From RGIG1840 sp964626795 (GTDB taxonomy: Bacteria > Bacillota_I > Bacilli_A > RF39 > UBA660), in the NCBI GenBank assembly GCA_964626795.1, contig CAZVIQ010000004.1:1-36826 (forward strand): a DNA stretch of 36,826 bases. The letters are read 5' to 3'. The notes below the pieces were generated by a model. It was given only the letters and a program-made list of their open reading frames with translations, searched no databases and had not been told where the DNA came from. A program made the position numbers and the translations under genes. Of this stretch, positions 29,162 to 36,826 are shown piece by piece. Positions within the stretch are counted from its first letter, which is position 1. Each line of letters starts with the position of its first letter.

Positions 29162-30994
29162 TTAATCCAAAAATTTTTTAATGATTTTATCTAATTCTTT
29201 TCTATCAATTGGTTTAGATAGATAATCATCAAAGCCTTTTTTTATATAATTTTCTTTCATACCATACATTGCATTTGCTGTTAAAGCCACAACGGGAATA
29301 TCAAAGCCTCTAGTATTATGAAGTTGTCTTAAGGTTTCAGTACCTGTCATCTCCGGCATCATATCATCCATGAATATCAAATCATACTTTTCGCCATTGT
29401 CTATTTTTTCTAAACATTTTATACCACTTGAAACAGTTTCTATATTTAATTTATATTGTTTTAATAATCTTTCCGCTACTTTTAAGTTTATTAAATCATC
29501 ATCTACAATTAAAATTCTTTTATCAGAAAATTCTTTTTTATCTTTTGTTGTCTTTTCTTCCACTTCTGCAGGCTTTTCTTCTTTCGTTTCTATTATTTGT
29601 TGATCTACAGATATTTTCACAGAAGTTCCTTCACTATATTCACTTTCAATAAAGATTTTACCACCCATAGATTCTAAAATCTTTTTAATATTTACTAAAT
29701 CTATCTCTGATTCTTCATCTAGATTTTTCTTATCTGAATAGTTTTCTTTAAATAATTTATTAAATTTTTCTTCAGGAATTCCTATACCTGTGTCTTTTAT
29801 ATTAATAATAAGTCTACAAACATTTCCAATTGTTATTGAGTTTATATCTAAACTTATATAGCCTTCTTTTGTATATTTAACTGAATTATATAAAACATTT
29901 ATAAGTGCCTGTTTTAATCTTATATTATCGCCATATAACATTTGAGGTATTGTATTGTTCATTTTTAACTTAAATTCCACATTTTTTGATTCAAGTTTTG
30001 ATTTTATAACAGCACTGATTTGTTTTATAAAGTTATCAAAATTATATTCATTATAAATTAAGTTCACTTCTGTGTTTTTAGTATTAGTAATATTTAATAT
30101 ATTATTAACACTATTTAATAAAACTTCTGAAGCTCCTTTTATGTAACCTACATCTTCAAGAATATTTTCAGAAGAACCTTCAAGTATTGATTCACTAAAA
30201 CCCAATATTGTATTAAGTGGAGTTCTTATTTCATGTGAAGCTTTTAATAACATATCTGTTCTAGAAGCTTCAGTTTCATCAAGAGTTTTCTTTAAATAAT
30301 TTATTTCCTCTACTAATTCCATATCACATTTATCTATATCAAAATACATTACAAAAGTTAAAAAATAAATTGCTAACTTTGTCAGTAAAAACTCTGGATA
30401 TACAAGCTGCAATATAATGGTTATAAATACAATGACCGTTAATGCTAAAATCAATCTGCTGTTTTTCTTCTTTATAAATTTTGATCTTGTTATTAAACGA
30501 TAAATCCAGAATAATACAAAAAGTAAACTCATAAAACAAACATAGTGTATAGCAGGTCCCTTAAAAAATATAAGATTTCTATTAATTAATAAATCTAAGG
30601 GTAATATTAAAGTAGCTATTAATAAAATAAATATAAAAGGTGAAAGTCTAATTATAACTTTCTTTATTGATAAATCATAATTTTCTGCTAAACGCTCTTT
30701 TTTCTTAAGCGTATTTACATAAACATACAAAGTAAGTGTAAGCATCCATATTAAAATTAAAGACAGAATTATTTTTTCTAAATATATGTTTATTATTTTA
30801 CTTCCTAAATTAAGTATTAAAACATTATTAAGAATATCCGTTAATATAATTAAAAGGTTAGTAAAAATTAATATTAAAAATATATTATTATCTAGAGATT
30901 TTTTTCTTTTTGTTGAAAAATATACTTTTAATAAAAACACTATAATAAATAATCCTGAAATTTGAAAATATGAATTGATAATCAAATTCTTCAC
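29162..30994 (-). CDS. Membrane hybrid histidine kinase with degenerate ATP lid
   Basis: 610 residues. Seven hydrophobic segments (1-225), a short helix, then HisKA with H254 in KASHEIRTPLN, HATPase_c, and a C-terminal receiver with D543 in LIFMDDMMP, a Thr in ALTANA and the Lys in SKPID. In the ATPase domain the N-box (NVLYNSVKYT) and G1 (DTGIGIP) are intact, but the G2 box GTGLGL, present in the paralogue at 31.5 kb, is replaced by ESEIDLVNIK, and the F-box is poor. ATP binding or turnover may be reduced, and the protein may act as phosphatase or with its paralogue. It is co-transcribed with a membrane-anchored protein (six bases upstream) and the HPt gene. Confidence 0.9.
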   Translation of the reverse strand: MKNLIINSYFQISGLFIIVFLLKVYFSTKRKKSLDNNIFLILIFTNLLIILTDILNNVLILNLGSKIINIYLEKIILSLILIWMLTLTLYVYVNTLKKKERLAENYDLSIKKVIIRLSPFIFILLIATLILPLDLLINRNLIFFKGPAIHYVCFMSLLFVLFWIYRLITRSKFIKKKNSRLILALTVIVFITIILQLVYPEFLLTKLAIYFLTFVMYFDIDKCDMELVEEINYLKKTLDETEASRTDMLLKASHEIRTPLNTILGFSESILEGSSENILEDVGYIKGASEVLLNSVNNILNITNTKNTEVNLIYNEYNFDNFIKQISAVIKSKLESKNVEFKLKMNNTIPQMLYGDNIRLKQALINVLYNSVKYTKEGYISLDINSITIGNVCRLIINIKDTGIGIPEEKFNKLFKENYSDKKNLDEESEIDLVNIKKILESMGGKIFIESEYSEGTSVKISVDQQIIETKEEKPAEVEEKTTKDKKEFSDKRILIVDDDLINLKVAERLLKQYKLNIETVSSGIKCLEKIDNGEKYDLIFMDDMMPEMTGTETLRQLHNTRGFDIPVVALTANAMYGMKENYIKKGFDDYLSKPIDRKELDKIIKKFLD

Positions 30995-31000
30995 CTACTT

Positions 31001-31435
31001 TTATTTTTTTACTTTATCGCAAGATAGGTTTACTTCTATATTAAAATCGTTTTTATCAAATGGTTCAACTGGGAAAATTATTGCCTTTGTTTCTTTTTCA
31101 TCACATTTTCCCGCTTTGTTATTAAAGTTTTTTAGTTCTTCACTATATTTGTTTTTATATTCTTCATTACTATTAATAATTTCTAAATCTATTGTAAGTC
31201 CTAAGAAAGAATATGTTTTAAAAAAACTTATTACTTCTTCTGAAGTTTCTTCTTCAAGCTTTTTTTCATAAATATCAACATATACCTGTGAAATTATATC
31301 TTTAAATTCGTTTTCTAATTTGGCTTCAGTATTCTTTTGATTTTCTTTTAGATAAAAGACGACTCCAAATATTAAAATAAATAATATAATAACAGTAATT
31401 ATATAAGTCAAGATTCTCTTGTTTTTATCTTTCAT
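31001..31435 (-). CDS. Membrane-anchored outer protein in the kinase operon, unknown
   Basis: 144 residues: MKDKNKR then one membrane helix (about 9-29), a helical region (30-90), and a short C-terminal domain with C111 and C139, likely a disulfide outside the cell. No lipobox. AAGGAG lies upstream of the ATG. It is the first gene of a three-gene unit with the degenerate hybrid kinase and HPt, and has its own promoter at 31463-31491. Position next to a membrane kinase suggests a ligand-binding or accessory sensor; I recognise no family. Confidence 0.72.
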   Translation of the reverse strand: MKDKNKRILTYIITVIILFILIFGVVFYLKENQKNTEAKLENEFKDIISQVYVDIYEKKLEEETSEEVISFFKTYSFLGLTIDLEIINSNEEYKNKYSEELKNFNNKAGKCDEKETKAIIFPVEPFDKNDFNIEVNLSCDKVKK

Positions 31436-31462
31436 TTACTTTTCTCCTTATTATATATTTAT

Positions 31463-31491
31463 ATTGTACAAAATATTTGTATTTTTTTCAA
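31463..31491 (-). promoter_or_regulatory. Promoter of the membrane protein/kinase/HPt operon
   Basis: Minus strand TTGAAA (31486-31491), 17-base spacer, TACAAT (31463-31468). A hairpin without a T run overlaps the stop of the upstream kinase gene, so some read-through is possible. Confidence 0.6.
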
Positions 31492-31514
31492 GTAACAACT
31501 TATATACTTGATTT

Positions 31515-33350
31515 CTATTTATTCAAGTATTTGTTTATTACTCTACTAAGTTCTTTTCTTTCTATTGGTTTACCTAAGTAATCATCAAAACCTTTTTCAA
31601 GATATTTTTCTTTCTGTCCTTCCATAGCATTTGCAGTTAATACTACTATTGGTACTTTATATCCATTTTCTTTTAATTCTTTCATAGTTTCAGTTCCACT
31701 TTTATTTGGCATCATATCATCTAAAAGAACTACATCATATTGTTCTCCATTATTTATTCTACTTATACATTCTTCCCCACTTGATACTGCTATTATTTCA
31801 CATTTATACTCTTCAAGTAATTTTTTAGCTATTTTGATATTCATCATATTATCATCAACTAAAAGTATTTTCTTATTAGACATAGTCTCTGTATTTATTT
31901 TTTCATCTTTTATATCAGTTTTATTTTCAAGTGTTTCACCTTTTCTTATTTCCTGATCAATAATTACTGTAAATTTACTTCCACTTCCATATACACTTTG
32001 TACAGTAATCTGTCCTCCCATTAATTCAGTGAGATTCTTTGTTATAGCAAGCCCTAGTCCTGTTCCTTCTGCTGTTGTATTCCTATCTTCATCAAGTCTA
32101 TTAAACTTAGTAAATAATTTATCTATCTGCTCTACCTTTATTCCTCTTCCTGTATCTTCAACTGAAATAATTAATTTACTTATATTATCTTTATTTATAC
32201 AACTTACATTAAAGTCTACATGACCTTTATCAGTATATTTCGCCGCATTTGTCAATAAGTTTGTTATTATTTTTCTTATATTTGAGTGATCTCCAAATAA
32301 TGAACTTGGTAAATCAGGCGCTATAATTACATTAAATTCCAAGTCTTTTTCTTCAAAACGATAACTTAACATTTTTATAATATCCTCAAACATCGTATGC
32401 GGATTATAAATTACATTAACTAGTTCCATGTTACCAGATTCTATTCTTGATATATCGAGCACACCATTTATTATTTCAAGTAGTATATTTGAAGCTTTAA
32501 CGACTTCTATTGCATTTTCTTTAGCTTCTTCAAGAGTTGCTGCATCTTCTGTTATTTCAGAAAAACCTTTAATTGCATTAAGTGGTGTTCTTATTTCATG
32601 ACTCATACTGGATAAGAAATCACTTTTTGCATTATTTGCTTTATCTGCCTGATCTTTCGCAAGATTTAATTCTTGTATCATTTTTAAATCAGGATTTTCT
32701 ATTGTAAAGTACATTATAAATGTTATAAAACAGGCAACAGATGTTACTAATAGTAATTCAGGATAAGTTTTTTGTATAGATGCTGCTGCAATTACAAAAA
32801 ATATCAATAAAAATACGGGTAAATATTTCTTGTTTTTTATATTCTTAATATTAATAAGTAAACAAACAATCCAAAATATAATACAAATTCCATATAGTAG
32901 ATATGTTAAATTAGCTGCAGGACCATAGGTATATATTATTCCATTTTCACTAAAATTGTATAAAGGTATAGAGAATATCACTATACTAAAAAATATAAAC
33001 AAAAAAAATATAAGTATTATAGTTTTTCTAAAAATTTTATTTTTTATATTTATAACAGTAGTGGGTTTTACAATAGAAATAAAATAAACATACATAGTAA
33101 AAACCAAACAATAACATATCAAATATAGCAAATATACTTTACATAATGGATTTAATATTAAACTGTTTATATTACTATAAGCTAAATAAGTACTCCATAT
33201 ATCTAATACCAATCCAATTGTGTTTATAATTATTAATGAAACAAAAATATCATTTTCAATTGTTTTAAGTCTTTTTTTACTAAAAAACACCATCATAAGA
33301 AAAGACATATACATTAAAGATAATATTTGAAAGTAATTATTACTTATCAT
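31515..33350 (-). CDS. Membrane hybrid histidine kinase
   Basis: 611 residues, paralogous over its full length with the kinase at 29.2 kb. Seven hydrophobic segments (1-215), a linker with FTIENPDLKMIQELNLAKDQ, then HisKA with H251 (SSMSHEIRTPLNAIKG), an HATPase_c with all boxes (NLLTNAAKYT, DTGRGI, FTKF, GTGLGLAI), and a C-terminal receiver with D544 (VVLLDDMMPNKSG), ALT-type Thr in VVLTANAM and GKPIE. The seven-helix sensor region of this length resembles histidine-kinase N-termini of the 7TM class. It should autophosphorylate and load its own receiver; the HPt protein of the neighbouring operon is the likely next step. AAAGG precedes the ATG. Confidence 0.93.
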   Translation of the reverse strand: MISNNYFQILSLMYMSFLMMVFFSKKRLKTIENDIFVSLIIINTIGLVLDIWSTYLAYSNINSLILNPLCKVYLLYLICYCLVFTMYVYFISIVKPTTVINIKNKIFRKTIILIFFLFIFFSIVIFSIPLYNFSENGIIYTYGPAANLTYLLYGICIIFWIVCLLINIKNIKNKKYLPVFLLIFFVIAAASIQKTYPELLLVTSVACFITFIMYFTIENPDLKMIQELNLAKDQADKANNAKSDFLSSMSHEIRTPLNAIKGFSEITEDAATLEEAKENAIEVVKASNILLEIINGVLDISRIESGNMELVNVIYNPHTMFEDIIKMLSYRFEEKDLEFNVIIAPDLPSSLFGDHSNIRKIITNLLTNAAKYTDKGHVDFNVSCINKDNISKLIISVEDTGRGIKVEQIDKLFTKFNRLDEDRNTTAEGTGLGLAITKNLTELMGGQITVQSVYGSGSKFTVIIDQEIRKGETLENKTDIKDEKINTETMSNKKILLVDDNMMNIKIAKKLLEEYKCEIIAVSSGEECISRINNGEQYDVVLLDDMMPNKSGTETMKELKENGYKVPIVVLTANAMEGQKEKYLEKGFDDYLGKPIERKELSRVINKYLNK

Positions 33351-33371
33351 ATCATCACTACCTTTTATAAA

Positions 33372-33400
33372 ATTATACCAAATGAAAAAAAAGTAATCAA
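33372..33400 (-). promoter_or_regulatory. Promoter of the hybrid kinase gene
   Basis: Minus strand TTGATT (33395-33400), 17-base spacer, TATAAT (33372-33377) with extended TGG. The -35 lies inside the downstream arm of the plsC-like terminator. Confidence 0.65.
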
Positions 33401-33427
33401 TTATTTTAAAGTAAATTGATTACTTTT
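33384..33427 (-). terminator. Terminator of the HAD/acyl-CoA synthetase/acyltransferase operon
   Basis: A 14-pair stem (33414-33427 with 33389-33402) followed by a run of T residues on the minus strand; it covers the stop codon of the acyltransferase gene. Confidence 0.82.
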
Positions 33428-34192
33428 GTCCTCTTTTGTAATAATTTCTGCACCATTATCTTTGTTTTCTTGCCATAGTTTTCTTACTATGTCTTCAACA
33501 TATCTTGTTGCTTCAAAAATATCTGCATCCTCAGGGAAGTAAATCTTTGCTCCTTTATTTACATAAAGCTCCCCTCTTTTAAAATTATTATTTATTGCCA
33601 TTGGTTTTATTGGTAATCCCGAAACTATAGCAGCAAGTATTGCTCCTTCTTTAAATCTTTGTACAGTACCGTCACTTCCATAATGTACCATTCTTTTTCC
33701 TTCAGGAAATATAACTGTGCTTTGTCCTCTTAGCAAGTGTTGTAATGCTTTAGGAATCACCATTGCTCTATCTTTCGGATCTTTTCTATCTACTGTAAAC
33801 GCTCCTCTTCTGGTATATAAATGACCCACCATTAGATTTTTAACTTTAAGTAATGTTGAGGCAATCATATAATGGAGAACTGTATCTTGATATGCAGGTG
33901 ATACAAGAAAGAAATCTAAAGAATCTAAGTGATTAGGAACCACAATCATCGCTTCCCCATTTTCATCACTTACTCCATAATAATTTGGTTCATATATCGG
34001 ATTAAAAATTTTTATTAATTTATCTAAGGTTTTTAAATATCTTTCTTCATTTTTTTTGTTTTTTTCTTCATCAAATTCTAGCGACATAACAAATTCTCTG
34101 TAATTACGATAATAATCTAGCCTTTGATCAAGACACATGTTATTTATTTCTTTCATTGATCTAAATTCAAAGTTATTATTTAATTTTTCCAT
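33401..34192 (-). CDS. PlsC-family acyltransferase
   Basis: 263 residues. After a helical N-terminus of about 80 residues the acyltransferase core has the catalytic NHLDSLD (H88, D93; the NHx4D motif), then FTVDR (block II), IFPEGKR (162-168; block III) and LPIKPMAIN (block IV). No clear membrane helix, so it is peripheral. Such enzymes put a fatty acyl group on glycerol-3-phosphate or lysophosphatidate; some act on other hydroxyl acceptors. It begins two bases after the adenylating-enzyme gene, with GGAG inside that gene. The coupling implies that the acyl group activated by the upstream enzyme is transferred here. The long N-terminus is unusual for plain PlsC. Confidence 0.85.
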   Translation of the reverse strand: MEKLNNNFEFRSMKEINNMCLDQRLDYYRNYREFVMSLEFDEEKNKKNEERYLKTLDKLIKIFNPIYEPNYYGVSDENGEAMIVVPNHLDSLDFFLVSPAYQDTVLHYMIASTLLKVKNLMVGHLYTRRGAFTVDRKDPKDRAMVIPKALQHLLRGQSTVIFPEGKRMVHYGSDGTVQRFKEGAILAAIVSGLPIKPMAINNNFKRGELYVNKGAKIYFPEDADIFEATRYVEDIVRKLWQENKDNGAEIITKEDKSNQFTLK

Positions 34193-34194
34193 TA

Positions 34195-36003
34195 TTATGC
34201 TCCAATTTTCAACTTCATAACATAATCATTATTTTCATATGCTGTTTTAACTCCGTTTTTCTCTATTTTACCGTTTAAATTTACTGGTGCTTTCCTTAGT
34301 ATTACAATCTCGGTTGGAATTTCATAACTTTTTAAACCTGATGTTTTAAATCTATCTTTAATTCTTTTTAATAAATCTTCGATCTGCTCTTTTTCTGCAT
34401 GATATTCAAAGCACGCAACTATTTTATCTGCTTCTGTTTCTAAATTAGTTGCTTTGAATATTTCAGTATTTTCAATTCCAAACTCTTCAAGAATTTGTCT
34501 TATATGAAATGGATTTACTAAGTTTCCATTACTTAAATTTATAATATCATCTATTCTGTCTAAATGGAAATAAAATCCTGTTTCATCACGATATACTAAG
34601 TCATTGGTATGATACCATACTCTTCCATTTTCAACAAATAGACCATTATCTTCTTTATTATTTAGTGAATCTCTCATTACTGAAGGACCTGCTATAACAA
34701 GTTCACCCGCTATATAAGGCTTAATAATATTTTTTCCTGTATTAACATCTATTATTCTGTAATAATAATCTGGAAAAGGTATACCCATAGATCCTTTAAT
34801 TTGATAATTTTTTGGATTTACACAGTTGCCACCTATTGTTTGTGTACTTCCATATCCCTCTCGAATTCCACTTACAATTTTATTTGCCCAATAATCATAG
34901 GTTTCTGCACCCATCTTAGCTCCGCCTGTAATAAACATTTTACTATTTTCATAAAATATATCATCAAACAGTTTCGATTCTTTCATTTTTCTAAGTAATG
35001 CAGGAACATGTATTTGTATTTCTGGATGTTCTTTTTCTGTTATTTGAGCTAAATATTCTAAATCAGTTGGATTAGGAACATTTAAACGTTCTGTACCACA
35101 ATTAAATAAAGTGTGTGTAGCGGTTCCTCCTCCAAAACCATGGAATATTCCAGGAATTGCAATTACTTTATCTCCCGCCTCAATACAATCACATATATAT
35201 TTTGATGATATTGCTAAACTATTAAAACCATTATGTGTATGTATACATCCGGTAGGCATTTTTCCACTTGTCCCTGATGTAAATAATATCTCTGCGTCAT
35301 CTTCACCTTTAACATTTTCCATATAACTGCCATTATATCTATTAGCTGACTTTAGTTCAGGAAATAAAGCTTCAAATTTATTTGATATAGGTGTATAAGG
35401 TTTTGGTGAGTTATCAGACTCTAAATATTTCTTTTCTATTACTCCGTTAATTACAGATAATATCCATTTCTTTTTTAAAGATTCTACTGGTGTAGTATAA
35501 AATATTCTTCTTACGTTTTCGTCTATATCTTTATTTTCACTTAATATCTCATCTAAATCCTTTATATTTGAATCTAAACATATTATGACACTAGGTTTAA
35601 CTAATCTAAGTTTTTCAGCAGTTCTAATTTTATCTTTTGGTTCTTTAGGATGCAAAGGAACTAGAATAGCCCCAGGTGCTAAAGCACCATAAACTATACT
35701 ATATGTTTCTGGTAAATCAGGTAAGAAAACAACAACTTTTTCGCCTTTCTTTATATCACTTAGTTTCATAAGTTTCGCAAATCGTTCAATATTTCCAGCA
35801 AAGTCATTGAACGTTTCCTTATGAACTAATCCGTTCATTTGATATTTTAATGCAGTATAATCATGAAATTTATCACAATTTTCCAGCATCATTTCAGTCA
35901 TAGACATATTAGGATAATCTATATTAGCTGGTATATGATCATAATGTTGTAAATGATATCTCATTAAATTTAAATCTTCAATTTTTGATTTATTGTTTGA
36001 CAT
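34195..36003 (-). CDS. Acyl-CoA synthetase / AMP-forming acyl ligase
   Basis: 602 residues, ANL superfamily. The P-loop is ILFTSGTSGKMPTG; a later motif YGSTQTIGG takes the place of YG.TE, and YHTNDLVYRDETGFYFHLDR gives the hinge Asp/Arg. The C-terminal Lys that forms the adenylate lies in LNGKIEKN. The N-terminal region GEKVVVFLPDLPETYSIVYG and FNDFAGNIERFAKLM are typical of long-chain acyl- or aryl-CoA ligases. It activates a carboxylic acid with ATP. It overlaps the HAD gene by 14 bases and is followed after two bases by the acyltransferase. AAGGAG lies upstream of the ATG. The acid substrate is not known. Confidence 0.9.
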   Translation of the reverse strand: MSNNKSKIEDLNLMRYHLQHYDHIPANIDYPNMSMTEMMLENCDKFHDYTALKYQMNGLVHKETFNDFAGNIERFAKLMKLSDIKKGEKVVVFLPDLPETYSIVYGALAPGAILVPLHPKEPKDKIRTAEKLRLVKPSVIICLDSNIKDLDEILSENKDIDENVRRIFYTTPVESLKKKWILSVINGVIEKKYLESDNSPKPYTPISNKFEALFPELKSANRYNGSYMENVKGEDDAEILFTSGTSGKMPTGCIHTHNGFNSLAISSKYICDCIEAGDKVIAIPGIFHGFGGGTATHTLFNCGTERLNVPNPTDLEYLAQITEKEHPEIQIHVPALLRKMKESKLFDDIFYENSKMFITGGAKMGAETYDYWANKIVSGIREGYGSTQTIGGNCVNPKNYQIKGSMGIPFPDYYYRIIDVNTGKNIIKPYIAGELVIAGPSVMRDSLNNKEDNGLFVENGRVWYHTNDLVYRDETGFYFHLDRIDDIINLSNGNLVNPFHIRQILEEFGIENTEIFKATNLETEADKIVACFEYHAEKEQIEDLLKRIKDRFKTSGLKSYEIPTEIVILRKAPVNLNGKIEKNGVKTAYENNDYVMKLKIGA

Positions 36004-36646
36004 ATTTCATGCTCCTTCCTTTATCTATTTTATCTACTGTATCTTTGATTTGTAGCCAGTCATCATGTCTATAAAATGCAAACGTTTTATTATTAGGACA
36101 ATATTCACTATTGTTGTTAGTATTAATAGTTCCTATATCGCAAATATCTAAAAGCGGATCTATTACTTTCGGCTGATCATCTAAACCAAAATCAGCTTTT
36201 AAAACTTTAAATGCTTCAACTTTTTCTATAGGAGCATTTTTTTCAGAAATCCAAGCAATATCGTCTGGTTTGAATTCGTTTTCTTGAAACCAAGTTTCAA
36301 CCCAGTTTCTAGACATTTTTCCTAAAAAGAAATTTGTAACAAATGCTCGTGCAGTTGGAACATATACTTTTTTACCTTTAGCTTGCCAATATTTTAATAC
36401 TTCGAACACATCACTTCTTGGACCAAAATATTTACTATAATACGGAAAATATTGAATCCAAATTAATTGCCTTTTAATTTTTGACAATTCATAAATATCT
36501 TTAATATCATATGCAGTAGGATTCTTTACTTCCGGGACAGGTTCTCCTCTTGAAGTATAATAATCTTCTATCATCCAATCTTGAAATAACTCCAAATCAT
36601 TTATAATTCCATCTAAATCAGTACAAATTACTTCTATCCTGTTCAT
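35990..36646 (-). CDS. HAD-superfamily hydrolase (5'-nucleotidase NT5C-like)
   Basis: 218 residues. HAD motif I is TDLDGIIND (D10 nucleophile, D12), motif II VPTARAF (Thr), motif III the Lys in SEKNAPIEK, motif IV GLDDQPKVID. The core is close to that of the NT5C/deoxyribonucleotidase-like branch, with a helical cap (20-85). It probably removes phosphate from a small molecule or lipid headgroup. GGGGGAG precedes the ATG and a near-perfect promoter drives the operon. Being translated together with an acyl-activating enzyme and an acyltransferase, its substrate is more likely a phosphorylated lipid intermediate than a nucleotide, but this is inference. Confidence 0.78.
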   Translation of the reverse strand: MNRIEVICTDLDGIINDLELFQDWMIEDYYTSRGEPVPEVKNPTAYDIKDIYELSKIKRQLIWIQYFPYYSKYFGPRSDVFEVLKYWQAKGKKVYVPTARAFVTNFFLGKMSRNWVETWFQENEFKPDDIAWISEKNAPIEKVEAFKVLKADFGLDDQPKVIDPLLDICDIGTINTNNNSEYCPNNKTFAFYRHDDWLQIKDTVDKIDKGRSMKYVKQ

Positions 36647-36678
36647 AATATTTATCTCCCCCTCTTTTTATGGGCAAT

Positions 36679-36707
36679 ATTATAGCATAATTACCATATT
36701 TTGTCAA
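36679..36707 (-). promoter_or_regulatory. Consensus promoter of the HAD/ligase/acyltransferase operon
   Basis: Minus strand TTGACA (36702-36707), 17-base spacer, TATAAT (36679-36684) with extended TGC: among the strongest promoters in the window. Confidence 0.85.
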
Positions 36708-36790
36708 AATATCAAGTTTATTTTATGATAAAAAGCCTACTCTCTTATTAGATAATATCATTTTTATTATGTTTTGTTAATAAATTATAT

Positions 36791-36816
36791 AAAAAAAGAG
36801 ATAATATATTTATCTT
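36791..36816 (-). terminator. Terminator of a gene beyond the right edge
   Basis: Stem AGATAA (36799-36804)/TTATCT (36810-36815), five-base loop, then seven T residues on the minus strand. The gene it serves would lie to the right of the window. Confidence 0.6.
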
Positions 36817-36826
36817 TCAACTTTAT

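Overview
The window is very A+T-rich (roughly a quarter G+C by eye), with AGGAGG-type ribosome binding sites, TTGACA/TATAAT promoters, many intrinsic terminators and TGA used as a stop codon. With spore-coat-type genes, a CIRCE element, a glmS ribozyme, rubrerythrin and a SufC/SufB-only iron-sulfur system, this points to a low-GC Bacillota chromosome, probably an anaerobic, gut-type, uncultured lineage. The exact order cannot be read from the sequence. No phage, IS element, CRISPR array or rRNA is visible; one tRNA-Asn is present.

Layout. 1-4.8 kb: the end of a CotJC/manganese-catalase-like gene, a small helical-repeat protein, a membrane-anchored unknown, a minimal SufC-SufB pair (Fe-S assembly) and a BcrA-type ABC exporter. 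4.8-8.4 kb: glyA behind an unusual single-domain Clp-like AAA+ ATPase, a tail-anchored Asn-rich protein and a diguanylate cyclase. 8.4-9.1 kb: tRNA-Asn followed by a 520-base gap holding what looks like an independent structured RNA on the minus strand. 9.1-12.5 kb: dxs, converging on feoA and a degenerate FeoB-like protein without GTPase motifs. 12.6-15.5 kb: rubrerythrin, two CotF-like coat proteins, CIRCE-controlled Hsp20 and a Ca2+/Na+ antiporter. 15.5-19.5 kb: an RlmCD-type rRNA methyltransferase, a double-CDGSH Fe-S protein, and glmS under a glmS ribozyme. 19.6-21.7 kb: small unknown proteins and a YiiX-like permuted papain-fold enzyme, several apparently leaderless.

21.7-25.2 kb: a tight operon (4-base overlaps) of a radical-SAM DNA-repair-type protein, its DUF4130 partner and a divergent GroEL with no GroES. 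25.3-27.0 kb: a membrane-bound XRE regulator, a broken CopA copper ATPase and a small WYL-like protein. 27.0-28.6 kb: an NCS2 nucleobase permease with a leader able to form mutually exclusive hairpins. 28.8-33.4 kb: two paralogous membrane hybrid histidine kinases (one lacking the G2 ATP-lid glycines), a membrane-anchored unknown and an HPt protein, with no DNA-binding response regulator. 33.4-36.6 kb: a coupled operon of a HAD phosphatase, an acyl-CoA-synthetase-type adenylating enzyme and a PlsC-type acyltransferase.

The strongest candidates for something undescribed are the orphan structured RNA at 8751-8952 (minus), the GTPase-dead FeoB-like partner of FeoA, the permease leader, the GroEL in a radical-SAM repair operon, and genes whose -10 box lies exactly six bases before the start codon.
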